A stretch of DNA of 64,000 nucleotides from Bacteroides fragilis. GTDB lineage: Bacteria; Bacteroidota; Bacteroidia; Bacteroidales; Bacteroidaceae. Both the position numbers and the translations under genes were made by a program. A model generated the notes under the pieces. The model ran no database searches, had not been told where the DNA came from, and saw only the letters and a list, made by a program, of their open reading frames with translations. The DNA lies in the NCBI RefSeq assembly GCF_019583405.1, contig NZ_SZUU01000003.1:248001-312000 (forward strand), given 5' to 3'. Each line of letters opens with the position of its first letter. Position 1 is the stretch's first letter. Shown piece by piece: positions 8,975 to 18,454 of the stretch.

Positions 8975-10012
8975 ATGTCTGATTATTCCAAATATTTAAT
9001 TCCTCATACGGCAACTATCCGCGAAGCGTTGGTTGCTTTGAATGATTTATCTCACGATGTACTTGTCCTTTTTGTTATGAATGAATTTGACCAGATGGTC
9101 GGGACATTGACTGATGGTGATATTCGCCGCTATCTGATTGGCGGAGGTGAGATAAAAGACTGTGTTTGTGGCGCAATGACCAGGTCTTTCTTGTTTATGA
9201 CGGAAGATTCCCCTTTCTCAACAATAAAAGAGTACAAAGATCGTGGTATATCTTTGGTTCCTTGCCTGGATGGGAAGAAGAGAATACTGAAGGTTATTAA
9301 CCTGAAGAAACGGAAATCCATTCTTCCTATAGATGCCGTGTTAATGGCGGGTGGAAAAGGAGAGCGACTTCGTCCGTTAACAGAGACAATTCCTAAGCCG
9401 TTACTCCATGTCGGTGATAAAGCCATTATTGATTATAACGTAGACCGTCTGATTTCTTATGGAGTGGAACATATTTCGGTTACTGTGAATTACCTGGGAG
9501 AGCAATTGGAGGATCATTTCAAGGAACCGCGTGATGGTATACGGGTCAAATGTGTCCGTGAACCTCGCTATTTGGGCACTATCGGTTCAATCAAATTTGT
9601 ATATCCTTTTTGTCATGACACGGTTTTAGTCATGAACTCAGACTTGTTTACCAATATAGATTATGAAGATTTCTATCTCCATTTTAAAGAACACGATGCT
9701 GATATGTCCGTGGCTGCCGTTCCTTATTCTATCTCTGTACCCTATGGAATTTTTGAATTAGAAGGGCGTAACATTCATGGGGTCAAAGAAAAGCCGACCT
9801 ATAACTATTATGCGAATGCCGGAATTTATCTGATAAAAAAGAGTTTGTTGGATATGATGCCTGATAATTGTTTTTATAATGCCACGGACTTTATGGAACT
9901 GTTGATTCATAATAACCTGAAAGTAGTCCGTTATCCTATAACCGGCTATTGGATTGATATAGGTAAACATGAAGATTATAAAAAGGCACAAGATTTAGTT
10001 AAACATTTATGA
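8975..10012 (+). CDS. CBS-domain sugar-1-phosphate nucleotidyltransferase (PtmE-like)
   Basis: A 345-residue protein with two CBS motifs at residues 1-115 (DQMVGTLTDGDIRR), then an NTP-transferase domain beginning DAVLMAGGKGERLRPLTE with IPKPLLHVGDKAIIDY. CBS-nucleotidyltransferase fusions occur in nonulosonic acid loci; Campylobacter PtmE of this type makes GDP-glucosamine for legionaminic acid. I infer the same job here because the other PtmF/PtmA-like genes are also present. An alternative is activation of another hexose-1-phosphate. Confidence 0.75.
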   Translation: MSDYSKYLIPHTATIREALVALNDLSHDVLVLFVMNEFDQMVGTLTDGDIRRYLIGGGEIKDCVCGAMTRSFLFMTEDSPFSTIKEYKDRGISLVPCLDGKKRILKVINLKKRKSILPIDAVLMAGGKGERLRPLTETIPKPLLHVGDKAIIDYNVDRLISYGVEHISVTVNYLGEQLEDHFKEPRDGIRVKCVREPRYLGTIGSIKFVYPFCHDTVLVMNSDLFTNIDYEDFYLHFKEHDADMSVAAVPYSISVPYGIFELEGRNIHGVKEKPTYNYYANAGIYLIKKSLLDMMPDNCFYNATDFMELLIHNNLKVVRYPITGYWIDIGKHEDYKKAQDLVKHL

Positions 10013-10015
10013 TAT

Positions 10016-10738
10016 ATGAAAATTTTGATCACTATATGCGCTCGTGGCGGTTCTAAGGGAATTCCCGGTAAGAATATTAAGCCGTTGAACGGGCAGCCTT
10101 TAATAGGATATTCGATTGCCGTGGCAAAAGAGTTTCAGTCAGTATTTGAAGGTACTGACATTATGCTTTCTACCGATTCGGAAGAAATTATTCGAGTGGC
10201 TGGAGTATACGGGCTTAAATCAGATTATAAACGTCCGGAATATTTGGCTAATGATACGGTTGGTAAGATTGATGCTATAAAAGATCTTGTTTTATATTCG
10301 GAGAGTAAACAAGGGCAAATATATGATTATATTTTAGATTTGGATGTGACTTCTCCATTAAGGAATTTACAAGATTTAAAGATTGCTTTTGATATTCTCC
10401 GTTCTGATGAAAATGCAATAAACTTATTTTCAGTAAGTGAGGCCGGCAGAAGTCCTTATTTCAATATGGTAGAACAAAAAGAAAATGGATATTATGCCCA
10501 AGTGAAAATGCCTGATAATAATGTTTTTACCAGACAATCTGCTCCTCAGGTTTACGACTTGAATGCTTCTTTTTATTTCTATAAAAGATCTTTTTTTGAC
10601 ATGGGTTATAAAGGGGCGATCACAGACCGTTCTTTGGTTTATAAGGTACCCCACATTTGTTTTGACTTGGACCATCCGATCGATTTTGAGATAATTTCTT
10701 ATTTAATGTCGAATAATAAACTGGATTTCTTATTATGA
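10016..10738 (+). CDS. legF: CMP-nonulosonate (CMP-legionaminate) cytidylyltransferase
   Basis: A 240-residue NeuA/KdsB-type enzyme. The nucleotide-binding N-terminus has ARGGSKGIPGKNIKPLNGQP and the later ILDLDVTSPLR supplies the acidic metal ligands. It activates the finished nonulosonic acid with CTP before transfer to the capsule repeat. Its place in the cluster points to LegF (PtmB). It overlaps the next gene by four bases. Confidence 0.87.
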   Translation: MKILITICARGGSKGIPGKNIKPLNGQPLIGYSIAVAKEFQSVFEGTDIMLSTDSEEIIRVAGVYGLKSDYKRPEYLANDTVGKIDAIKDLVLYSESKQGQIYDYILDLDVTSPLRNLQDLKIAFDILRSDENAINLFSVSEAGRSPYFNMVEQKENGYYAQVKMPDNNVFTRQSAPQVYDLNASFYFYKRSFFDMGYKGAITDRSLVYKVPHICFDLDHPIDFEIISYLMSNNKLDFLL

Positions 10739-11652
10739 ATGTTTTGATTGTCGGATTAGGTTCAATTGCCCGGAAACATATCGCTGCTTTGAGGAGTCTT
10801 GATCCTGAAGTGCGAATTTATGCTTTACGCTCAACCAGGTTTTCTAATTCTGTCGATGGAGTAACAGACTTGTTTTCCATGAAAGAGGTAGAAGAATATT
10901 CTTTTGATTTTGCAATTATTTCTAATCCAACGTCAGAACATCAGAAGACAATTCAACAAATGGGAGTATTAAATATTCCGCTTTTTATCGAGAAACCTCT
11001 TTCTCATCAACTGGACGTCAAGGAAACAGTTGCAGAGATTGAACGAAAAAACATTCTAACTTATGTCGCATGTAACCTTCGTTTTTTGGATGCTCTTCTT
11101 TTTACTAAGCAATATATTGCCGGATCCGGCTTACGAATCAATGAGATCAATGTTTATTGTGGCTCTTATTTGCCTTCCTGGAGGGGGGAAGGGGTTGATT
11201 ATACAATGAATTATAGTGCTATTCCTGAACTTGGTGGTGGCGTCCATATAGACTTGATACACGAAATCGATTATATTTATTGGTTGTGTGGTACTCCATC
11301 ATGCACTCAAAGAATATTTTCCAGTTCTTCTTCCTTGGGAATAAAATCGTATGATTATGCCAATTACTGTCTGTGCTATGATGATTATCATGTGAGTATT
11401 ATTCTTAATTATTATCGTCGTGATGCCCGGCGTTCTTTAGAGATCGTTTGTGAGGGTGAGACGATTTATGTTGACTTGTTGGAGAATTGTGTGTCTATAG
11501 ACGGGGAAATAGCTTTTCGCTCCAGCCAAAGAATAGCGGATACTTATCAACTCCAACTTGCTTATTTTTTGGATTGCTTACGTGTGGGAAAACCTACATT
11601 CAATACAATAACAGATGCATATAATGTACTTCAAATTTGTTTGGAATCATGA
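10735..11652 (+). CDS. Gfo/Idh/MocA-family oxidoreductase (PtmF-like)
   Basis: A 305-residue NAD(P)-dependent oxidoreductase. It has the Rossmann motif VGLGSIARKH, the FIEKPLSHQ motif with catalytic lysine, and a C-terminal substrate-binding domain including GGGVHIDLIHEIDYIYWL. In Campylobacter an oxidoreductase of this general type (PtmF) sits beside ptmA/ptmE in the legionaminic acid gene set. The reaction here is inferred from that context only. It overlaps the flanking genes by four bases on both sides. Confidence 0.75.
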   Translation: MNVLIVGLGSIARKHIAALRSLDPEVRIYALRSTRFSNSVDGVTDLFSMKEVEEYSFDFAIISNPTSEHQKTIQQMGVLNIPLFIEKPLSHQLDVKETVAEIERKNILTYVACNLRFLDALLFTKQYIAGSGLRINEINVYCGSYLPSWRGEGVDYTMNYSAIPELGGGVHIDLIHEIDYIYWLCGTPSCTQRIFSSSSSLGIKSYDYANYCLCYDDYHVSIILNYYRRDARRSLEIVCEGETIYVDLLENCVSIDGEIAFRSSQRIADTYQLQLAYFLDCLRVGKPTFNTITDAYNVLQICLES

Positions 11653-12386
11653 TATTAAAAGATAAAATAATATTAGTAACGGGAGGCAGTGGCCTTATCG
11701 GACGTGAAATAGTCTCGGACATCCGTCGTCAAGGTGGAATTGCAATAAACGCAGATATCAATGTCGATACTTGCCTTGAAAAAGGTACCTATCATTTGGA
11801 TATCTCAGATGATTTATCAATTCACAGCCTGGTATCTATGGTCAAAGAAACGTTTGGCCGGATAGACGGACTGGTAAATAGTGCGTATCCGCGTACTCCA
11901 GACTGGGGAGCTTTTTTCGAAAATATTGCTCCCGCTTCCTGGAGGAAGAATGTAGATCTGCAAATGAATAGTTGTTTTGTCATTTGCCAGTCTGTATTGT
12001 CGGTTATGTCCGGGCAAGGATATGGTTCTATTGTCAATATCGCCTCTATTTATGGAGTTGTGGGTAATGATTTTACTCTTTATGAAGAATATGGGGGAAC
12101 TTCGCCGGCCGCTTACTGCGCCATAAAAGGAGGTATCATTAATTTTTCCCGCTATTTGGCTTCTTATTATGGTAAGAATAATATTCGGATTAATTGTGTT
12201 TCTCCCGGTGGCATTTTTGATCATCAACCTCCCTCTTTTGTTGAGCGTTACTGTGCTAAGGTGCCAATGCGTCGAATGGGTACTCCTGCGGACATTGCTC
12301 CAGCTGTTTCGTTTATGCTTTCAGATGGTGCCCGATATGTAACGGGACAGAATTTAATAGTTGATGGTGGCTGGACGGCCATTTAG
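11649..12386 (+). CDS. short-chain dehydrogenase/reductase (PtmA-like)
   Basis: A 245-residue classical SDR. The cofactor motif is VTGGSGLIGREI, followed by NIASIYGVVG (catalytic Ser), the YCAIKGG catalytic Tyr-x-x-x-Lys, and a C-terminus RYVTGQNLIVDGGWTAI. I start it at the ATG at 11649, overlapping the previous stop (ATGA), rather than further upstream. PtmA of Campylobacter is an SDR that works with PtmF and PtmE in supplying the precursor of legionaminic acid; the analogy is by family and position. Confidence 0.78.
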   Translation: MILKDKIILVTGGSGLIGREIVSDIRRQGGIAINADINVDTCLEKGTYHLDISDDLSIHSLVSMVKETFGRIDGLVNSAYPRTPDWGAFFENIAPASWRKNVDLQMNSCFVICQSVLSVMSGQGYGSIVNIASIYGVVGNDFTLYEEYGGTSPAAYCAIKGGIINFSRYLASYYGKNNIRINCVSPGGIFDHQPPSFVERYCAKVPMRRMGTPADIAPAVSFMLSDGARYVTGQNLIVDGGWTAI

Positions 12387-12432
12387 TAGAGTCTTATCTT
12401 GTAAAAAATAAAAATAAGTAAATTATTTGATT

Positions 12433-13530
12433 ATGAAATATTGTACAAAATGTGTGATGCCGGATACGAGGCCGGGTATTACTTTTAATGAAGAAGGCGT
12501 GTGTTCAGCTTGCCAGTCTTACGAAAATCGTAAGAAAGTGAATTATAAAGTTCGTTTTGAGGAGTTTAAGGCTCTTTGCGATAAGTATCGTGGTATGAAT
12601 GGACCTAATGGCTATGATTGTATGGTTGCTGTAAGTGGGGGAAAAGATAGCCATTTTCAAGTTTATATGATGAAAGAAGTGCTTCATATGAACCCGTTGC
12701 TTGTTTCTGTGGAGGATAATCTTCCGATGACTAAGGCCGGCATTCATAACTTAAAAAATATTTCAGAAGCTTTCGGGTGTGATATTATAAGTATGAAACC
12801 CAATATCCGCGCTCAAAAGATAATAATGAAGAAAACTTTTGAACGATATGGTAAGCCCACTTATTTTATAGATAGATATATCTATACTTATCCTTTGCAC
12901 ATGGCATTGAAATTTAATACTCCTTTATTAGTTTACGGAGAGAATGTCAGCTATGAATATGGTGGTAATGGTGCTGTGGAAACTTATTCCGCCAAGGATC
13001 AGATATCTAATGGAGTAGGAGCCGGTATACCTACTGGAGATTTATTAGGTGATGGCGTTACTCTGAAAGATTTAAATTTTTTCGAACCTCCTGCGCTTGA
13101 AGATATCAATAGTCTTGACCCGATCTATATGAGTTATTTTGTGGAGTGGAATAGTTTTAAGAATTATGAAATAGCTAAGCGATACGGTTTTCATGACTTA
13201 ACTCACGAATGGAATAGAACGCATCATGTGGAGCAGATGGACCAAGTGGACAGTCGTGCTTATTTGGTACATTCCTGGATGAAGTATCCTAAATTCGGTC
13301 ATGCCTCTGCTACGGATTATGCTGCCCGTATGGTACGTTATGGTATGATAACAAGAGACGAAGCTTTTAAATTGGTAAAGGAACATGATCATGCACTGGA
13401 TCCTCTTTGTGTGAGAGATTTTTGTGAATTCCTGGGGTATACGGAAAAGGAATTTTGGGATATTGTAGATAGAATGTATAATAAAGAGTTATTTTATCAA
13501 GATTCTTTGTTTCAATGGAAGTTGAGGTGA
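12433..13530 (+). CDS. N-acetyl sugar amidotransferase (WbpG/PseA/LegA family)
   Basis: A 365-residue PP-loop ATP pyrophosphatase. The ATP motif is AVSGGKDS (about residues 66-73). The N-terminal cysteine pairs C4-x-x-C7 and C24-x-x-C27 look like a zinc site. The family converts an N-acetyl group of a nucleotide or nonulosonic sugar to an acetamidino group; PseA/LegA act on pseudaminic and legionaminic acids. WbpG works with HisH/HisF-like partners for ammonia, and none is encoded in this window. It follows the SDR after a 46-base gap. Confidence 0.82.
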   Translation: MKYCTKCVMPDTRPGITFNEEGVCSACQSYENRKKVNYKVRFEEFKALCDKYRGMNGPNGYDCMVAVSGGKDSHFQVYMMKEVLHMNPLLVSVEDNLPMTKAGIHNLKNISEAFGCDIISMKPNIRAQKIIMKKTFERYGKPTYFIDRYIYTYPLHMALKFNTPLLVYGENVSYEYGGNGAVETYSAKDQISNGVGAGIPTGDLLGDGVTLKDLNFFEPPALEDINSLDPIYMSYFVEWNSFKNYEIAKRYGFHDLTHEWNRTHHVEQMDQVDSRAYLVHSWMKYPKFGHASATDYAARMVRYGMITRDEAFKLVKEHDHALDPLCVRDFCEFLGYTEKEFWDIVDRMYNKELFYQDSLFQWKLR

Positions 13531-13541
13531 TAGGTTGATTT

Positions 13542-14534
13542 ATGAGTGACAGAAATCTTATTATTATTTGTCAAGCTCCTGCAGATGTTCAATACGTTGT
13601 GAATATGTATAATGATAATTCTGCTCGTTGTAATAGTATTTTTGTAATTAACGTATTCAATGTATTTCTTTTCTTGAAATCATTAGATTTAGATGTTGAG
13701 ATATATTATATCCCATATAAGCTACATTCATTTAAAAACTTAGTTGATATAATGAAGGAAAGAAAGAGGCTTAACAGCCTTTGGGGCCAGTATAAAATTT
13801 ATTTTTCTAACTCCGATATATATTTCTTTTCTAGATTTGAGGACTGGATTACAGGATATTTCTTGAATAGAATAAGTGTGAATTGTAGTAATACTATTTA
13901 TTATTACAACCATTATGATAATCCTGACTTATATACTAAACAGAAAGTCTCTGTTGCAAATCGAATTCGTCTTTTATTTTTAAAGTTTATAACAGGAGTT
14001 ACGTTTAAAGGGGAAATAGCAGAAATGTTTCCAGAATATTCTCTTCCTAAGAATAATTGCCAGTGTATAATTGCTAATATCAACAATAAGGTTAGTGATA
14101 AATTTTGTTATAAATTGACTGGGCGGAAGAATTGTTTGCTGTTTTTATCTGGAGCTGGTGAAAAATTGTATATATATACTTCGTATATAAAAGTTGTAGT
14201 AGATGTTATTGATAAACTTTACTTGATGGGTTACGATGTTTATCTGAAACCTCATCCTAGAGTGGGTTTGCATAAGGAGTTGAGAGGAGTAAAAGTAAAT
14301 ATAATCCCGGAATATATTCCAAGTGAATTTATTGATACAAAACACATTACTTTGTGTTTAGGGTTTGATTCAACTGCGTTAGTTGGATTTGCAAAGAATA
14401 ATATTCAGACTTTTTCATTACTTCCTATGTTGAATATTATTTCAAAAGAGCAATATGCGATAATGGAAAAATATTTGTTAAGAATGTCTGGCGATAAAAT
14501 CTGTTTTGCTGTTAATCTAGATTTTATAAAATAG
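13542..14534 (+). CDS. candidate sialyl/nonulosonyltransferase (GT-B, HP motif)
   Basis: A 330-residue protein not closely recognisable as a common family. It has two short motifs in the order used by bacterial GT-B sialyltransferases: KPHPR in the C-terminal half (the HP motif) and FDSTAL about 45 residues later (an S/T-S/T type CMP-binding motif). No signal peptide or membrane segment is seen. Because it directly follows the CMP-legionaminate genes, I infer that it transfers that sugar. The DNA becomes clearly more AT-rich from here on. Family assignment (GT52 or polysialyltransferase-like) is tentative. Confidence 0.55.
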   Translation: MSDRNLIIICQAPADVQYVVNMYNDNSARCNSIFVINVFNVFLFLKSLDLDVEIYYIPYKLHSFKNLVDIMKERKRLNSLWGQYKIYFSNSDIYFFSRFEDWITGYFLNRISVNCSNTIYYYNHYDNPDLYTKQKVSVANRIRLLFLKFITGVTFKGEIAEMFPEYSLPKNNCQCIIANINNKVSDKFCYKLTGRKNCLLFLSGAGEKLYIYTSYIKVVVDVIDKLYLMGYDVYLKPHPRVGLHKELRGVKVNIIPEYIPSEFIDTKHITLCLGFDSTALVGFAKNNIQTFSLLPMLNIISKEQYAIMEKYLLRMSGDKICFAVNLDFIK

Positions 14535-14589
14535 TTCTTTTGAGGTTTGTTATTCTTTTAGTGTAAGAAAATAGTTTAGTATTTGTATA

Positions 14590-16017
14590 ATGTCTAAGTT
14601 GATAAAAAATACCATTGTGTATTCCTTGTCAAATATTGCAACAGCATTTATTGGCTTTGTTGTATTTCCTATAATTTCAAATAAAATAGGTGTTTCTGAA
14701 TTGGGAATTTACAATCTGATGCAAACTTTATCCTCTGTGTTAATCATTGTAATAGGACTTTCGCTAGAGAAATCGCTATACATATTGTATTATGATAGTG
14801 TTGTCATTGAAGATAAGGGGAAATTTGCTGGTACATTATTGTTATCTATGTTAGTATTTGGATTCTTTATAATACTATTATGTGTTTTGTGTCGAAATAT
14901 TATAATTGGCTTTCTTAATATAAATATTATTTCTATTTGCGTTGTATTGACCATTATATATACTTATTTGCAAAATATATTCCTGTTTTTTCAGACACTA
15001 AATCAAATAAATCAGAACGCTTTGAGGTATGTAATTTTTTCGTTGATTTTAATGTTAATAGTCAATGTGTCTAATATTATCTCAATATTTTATTTTGATC
15101 CAAGTGTTAATTCTCTTATATATTCAACTTTTATAGCTTATATAATTATAACACCTTTGGCAATTGTTTACGGGAAAAAATATATCGTGCTTAAGTTTGA
15201 TAAACGCTACTTATTACATGCGTTAAAATGCAGTATGCCTATGTTATTTTCTGTGCTGTTTGTATGGATGTTCAGTATGTCTGATAGGCTATTTATTTCC
15301 AGATATACGTCATCTACTGCAGTGGGGCTATATGCTATAGGAGCTAAATTCGCTTCTATTATTACATTGTTTTCTGCAGCGTTGTTTCAAGCATATCAAC
15401 CAGTGTTTTTTGAAATCTCAAATACAATGGAAATGGAGGCTTCTAAATCGAAGCTAAAAAAAATAAATAATATATTGTGCTTATTGATAAGCTTTGCATT
15501 CTTGTTGGTAGTCTTATATGGAAAGCATGTTTTAAATTACTTCTTCTCTGAAATTTACTATGATTCATTTCTGTATATTTATGTGCTTTCTATTGCTGCT
15601 TGGATTATTCAGATATCAGGTTTGTATAATCTGATGATCTACCAAAGGAAGAAGACTGTAGGTATATCAATGTGTGGGGTTATGGCAGGCGTTATTAGTG
15701 TGTGTCTGAATGTAATTTTGTTACCTATTTTTGGGGCTAAATTTGCCGCAATAAATAATTTAATAGTGTCTTTTTGTATCATTGTTTTTGTGTTCTTTTT
15801 GGCTAAAAGAGCCTTTTATATTCCTTTACCTATGAAAAGTCTGTTGTTGGTGTTTGTTGTTTGTTTGATAAGCGGGGGGATTGATATGTCGTCTGTATCT
15901 GTTTGTTGTCAGTTGGTCATTAAGACATTATTGCTGATGTTATTTCTCTATATCGTTTATTGTTATAAGTTTTTTTCTTTTGAGTTTAATGTGATATTTC
16001 AAATATTTAAAAAATGA
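14590..16017 (+). CDS. wzx: Wzx-type oligosaccharide flippase
   Basis: A 475-residue protein with about 12-14 hydrophobic segments, opening MSKLIKNTIVYSLSNIATAF, typical of the MATE/MVF polysaccharide flippases (Polysacc_synt). It should flip the undecaprenyl-linked repeat unit across the inner membrane. Strongly AT-rich, with many ATA and TTA codons unlike the biosynthesis genes upstream. It overlaps the following acetyltransferase by ATGA. Confidence 0.85.
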   Translation: MSKLIKNTIVYSLSNIATAFIGFVVFPIISNKIGVSELGIYNLMQTLSSVLIIVIGLSLEKSLYILYYDSVVIEDKGKFAGTLLLSMLVFGFFIILLCVLCRNIIIGFLNINIISICVVLTIIYTYLQNIFLFFQTLNQINQNALRYVIFSLILMLIVNVSNIISIFYFDPSVNSLIYSTFIAYIIITPLAIVYGKKYIVLKFDKRYLLHALKCSMPMLFSVLFVWMFSMSDRLFISRYTSSTAVGLYAIGAKFASIITLFSAALFQAYQPVFFEISNTMEMEASKSKLKKINNILCLLISFAFLLVVLYGKHVLNYFFSEIYYDSFLYIYVLSIAAWIIQISGLYNLMIYQRKKTVGISMCGVMAGVISVCLNVILLPIFGAKFAAINNLIVSFCIIVFVFFLAKRAFYIPLPMKSLLLVFVVCLISGGIDMSSVSVCCQLVIKTLLLMLFLYIVYCYKFFSFEFNVIFQIFKK

Positions 16018-16577
16018 TGTTTTTAGTTCGTGCAGTTCTTTTCCTTAAAATAGATCTATTATATAGGAAAATTAAAACAATACTGGATTTAGCTTTGTGG
16101 GAAAGAACGAAAAAAAAGTTGAATATGTCTGTTAATTATGTGCAGCAAGGACATAATTATCCCTTAATTGTTGCAAGTAATGGAATTTTTAATTTTAGTA
16201 TAGACAGAACTAGTCATCTGAAGTCAGATACATTTATAGAATGTTCTGGTGGGGTTTTTATTGGCAAATATTTTCATACAGGACGCAATTTGACTATTTT
16301 TTCTTCTAATCATAATTATAATAGGCCATCATCACTTCCATATGATAGTCTTGATATTCATAAACCAGTGGTAATTAAAGATTTTGTTTGGTGTGGGGCA
16401 AATGTCACAATACTTCCTGGGGTTTGTATTGAAGAAGGTGTGGTTATTGGTGCAGGTTCGGTTGTAACTAGAAATATTCCTAAATATGCTGTTATTGGAG
16501 GAAATCCAGCCTCTGTAATAAAATATAGAGATCAGGATGCTTTTGAGAAACTTAAAAAAGAAAATAAATTTAATTGA
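16014..16577 (+). CDS. hexapeptide-repeat acetyltransferase (capsule modification)
   Basis: A 187-residue protein with a left-handed beta-helix C-terminal half. Typical elements are GGVFIGKYFHTGRNLTIFSSNHN, DFVWCGANVTILPGVCIEEG and VIGAGSVVTRNIPKYAVIGG, as in the WbbJ/CysE/NodL class. It probably O- or N-acetylates a sugar of the repeat unit. The histidine in FSSNHNY is the likely catalytic base. A 60-base gap follows before the first GT2 gene. Confidence 0.8.
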   Translation: MMFLVRAVLFLKIDLLYRKIKTILDLALWERTKKKLNMSVNYVQQGHNYPLIVASNGIFNFSIDRTSHLKSDTFIECSGGVFIGKYFHTGRNLTIFSSNHNYNRPSSLPYDSLDIHKPVVIKDFVWCGANVTILPGVCIEEGVVIGAGSVVTRNIPKYAVIGGNPASVIKYRDQDAFEKLKKENKFN

Positions 16578-16637
16578 CTTGTTGACTAATGTAATTTGCT
16601 GGTTTTAATTCAGTCGATTCAAAATAATATGTGAAAG

Positions 16638-17423
16638 ATGATCAAGGTATCTGTGATAACAGTGTGTTATAATGCTGAAAAAACTATTGAGAGGACTGTT
16701 GAAAGTGTAATTTCTCAATCATATCCCAATTTTGAATATGTAATTGTTGATGGAGGAAGTAGAGATTCAACATTGGATATCATTGAAAAATACTCTCTTA
16801 ATATTTCTAGTTTGATTTCTGAACCAGATAATGGGATTTATGACGCGATGAATAAAGGGGTTCAAATATCCACTGGTATGTATGTAATATTTATGAATAG
16901 CGGAGATATTTTTGTAGATAGCAATGTATTGCTTAATTTATTTTCAAATATTCATGATTTTCCTGATGTTATATATGGAAATACTGTATTGCTTTATTCT
17001 TATGGTAAATTTTTGGTTAAAGCAAAATCTTTAAGTGAGCTTAATAGGCATATGATTTTCTGTCATCAATCTAGTTTAGTAAAAAGGGAAATTATTGCAA
17101 ATCATCCGTTTGATTCTCATTTTAAAATAGCAGCGGATTATGGGCTATTCTATAATTTATATGCTCAAGGTAAAATATTTGTTTATGTTGATCTTCCGAT
17201 ATCTGTATATGAGGCAGAAGATGGCTTGTCTTCTTCTACTCCTTTCTTATTGTATAAAGAATATTCTTTGATAAATGGCTGCTCTTATCTGGTGGATAAA
17301 GTGTATTTGGCTTTTTGTGTTTTTATTGATTTTATGTTAAAAATGATATTGTCTAAAAAGAAGTATTATGAGCTGATGATAGTTAGGAAAAAAAGAAAAA
17401 ATGTGATGCCGTATGAGTTGTAA
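16638..17423 (+). CDS. GT2 family glycosyltransferase
   Basis: A 261-residue GT-A enzyme. The N-terminal half has KVSVITVCYNAEKTIERTVE, VIVDGGSRDSTLDII and FMNSGDIF (a DxD-like motif reduced to SGD); a hydrophobic helix lies near the C-terminus. The family WcaA-like transferases use UDP-sugars to extend the lipid-linked repeat unit. The donor sugar cannot be predicted. It overlaps the next GT2 by 11 bases. Confidence 0.85.
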   Translation: MIKVSVITVCYNAEKTIERTVESVISQSYPNFEYVIVDGGSRDSTLDIIEKYSLNISSLISEPDNGIYDAMNKGVQISTGMYVIFMNSGDIFVDSNVLLNLFSNIHDFPDVIYGNTVLLYSYGKFLVKAKSLSELNRHMIFCHQSSLVKREIIANHPFDSHFKIAADYGLFYNLYAQGKIFVYVDLPISVYEAEDGLSSSTPFLLYKEYSLINGCSYLVDKVYLAFCVFIDFMLKMILSKKKYYELMIVRKKRKNVMPYEL

Positions 17424-18441
17424 TATGATTTGTAAACCATTGATTTCTATTATAGTTCCAGTTTATAATGTAGAGAAGTATATAGAACGATGTATTAATA
17501 GTATATTAAGTCAATCTTATGATAATTATGAATTAATTTTGATTGATGATGGCTCATCCGATTCTAGCTTAAATATTTGCAAATCATTTGTGTCAGATAA
17601 TGTTGTGGTGATTTCTCAATCTAATGAGGGGGTGTCAAGTGCTAGGAATCGCGGAATTGATATTGCGAAAGGTGATTTTATATCATTTATTGATGGTGAC
17701 GATTGGGTTGAAGAGGATTATATTGCTTCTTTTTTTAGTGATGATTACCTTGATTTAAATATGTTATATATTCAAGGTATAAAACGTGAATATACTAATT
17801 GTACGAAATTGACAGATGTATTTCCTGATAGTATTGTAGATGAGAAAAATTATTCATATTTTATTCCTAAATATAAATTATTTCATAGCGGATATCCAGT
17901 GGCTAAATTATTTAATTTGTCTATAATAAGGGAGTATAATTTACGTTTTGAGATAGGGTTACAAACTCATGAGGATCACTTATTCGTTTTGAAATATCAT
18001 GAATATGTAAAAGGGATATGTTTGAAGAAGGGGTGTGGTTATCATTATATGATAAATCAAGCTGTCAATACATTGTCTAAAAAACGGCACGATCCTCAAA
18101 TGCTTTTCAAAGCTTCGGATTTATTTTTTAAAGAGTATAAAGTGTTGTTGAAGAAGTTTGTGCTATTGGATGATGGTTATATTGACTTGTTGTACACTGA
18201 CTATGGATTGACACAACGGATTAAGGCACTACTTAATATGTATATGTTTCAATATGATCGTTCGGTGAGATTAACTTTGTTAGTTCGCGAATTTCGTTTG
18301 CATAGAAAAGTTTATCTAAATCATTATTGTTCAGCTAAGAAAATCCGGAATTTGATTTTGTTTATTTTATTGTATCTTCCTTTGTCTGGCGTCGATGTAC
18401 TTTTTTATTGTTGTAATAAAATGTTGAATCTAAAAAAATAA
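17413..18441 (+). CDS. GT2 family glycosyltransferase
   Basis: A 342-residue GT-A transferase with the family signatures SIIVPVYNVEKYIERCINSI, ILIDDGSSDSS and SFIDGDDWVEED (DxD metal site). A C-terminal extension of about 130 residues ends in a hydrophobic segment. It would add one sugar to the repeat unit on the cytoplasmic face. Donor unknown. Confidence 0.87.
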   Translation: MSCNMICKPLISIIVPVYNVEKYIERCINSILSQSYDNYELILIDDGSSDSSLNICKSFVSDNVVVISQSNEGVSSARNRGIDIAKGDFISFIDGDDWVEEDYIASFFSDDYLDLNMLYIQGIKREYTNCTKLTDVFPDSIVDEKNYSYFIPKYKLFHSGYPVAKLFNLSIIREYNLRFEIGLQTHEDHLFVLKYHEYVKGICLKKGCGYHYMINQAVNTLSKKRHDPQMLFKASDLFFKEYKVLLKKFVLLDDGYIDLLYTDYGLTQRIKALLNMYMFQYDRSVRLTLLVREFRLHRKVYLNHYCSAKKIRNLILFILLYLPLSGVDVLFYCCNKMLNLKK

Positions 18442-18454
18442 CCATTTAAATATT

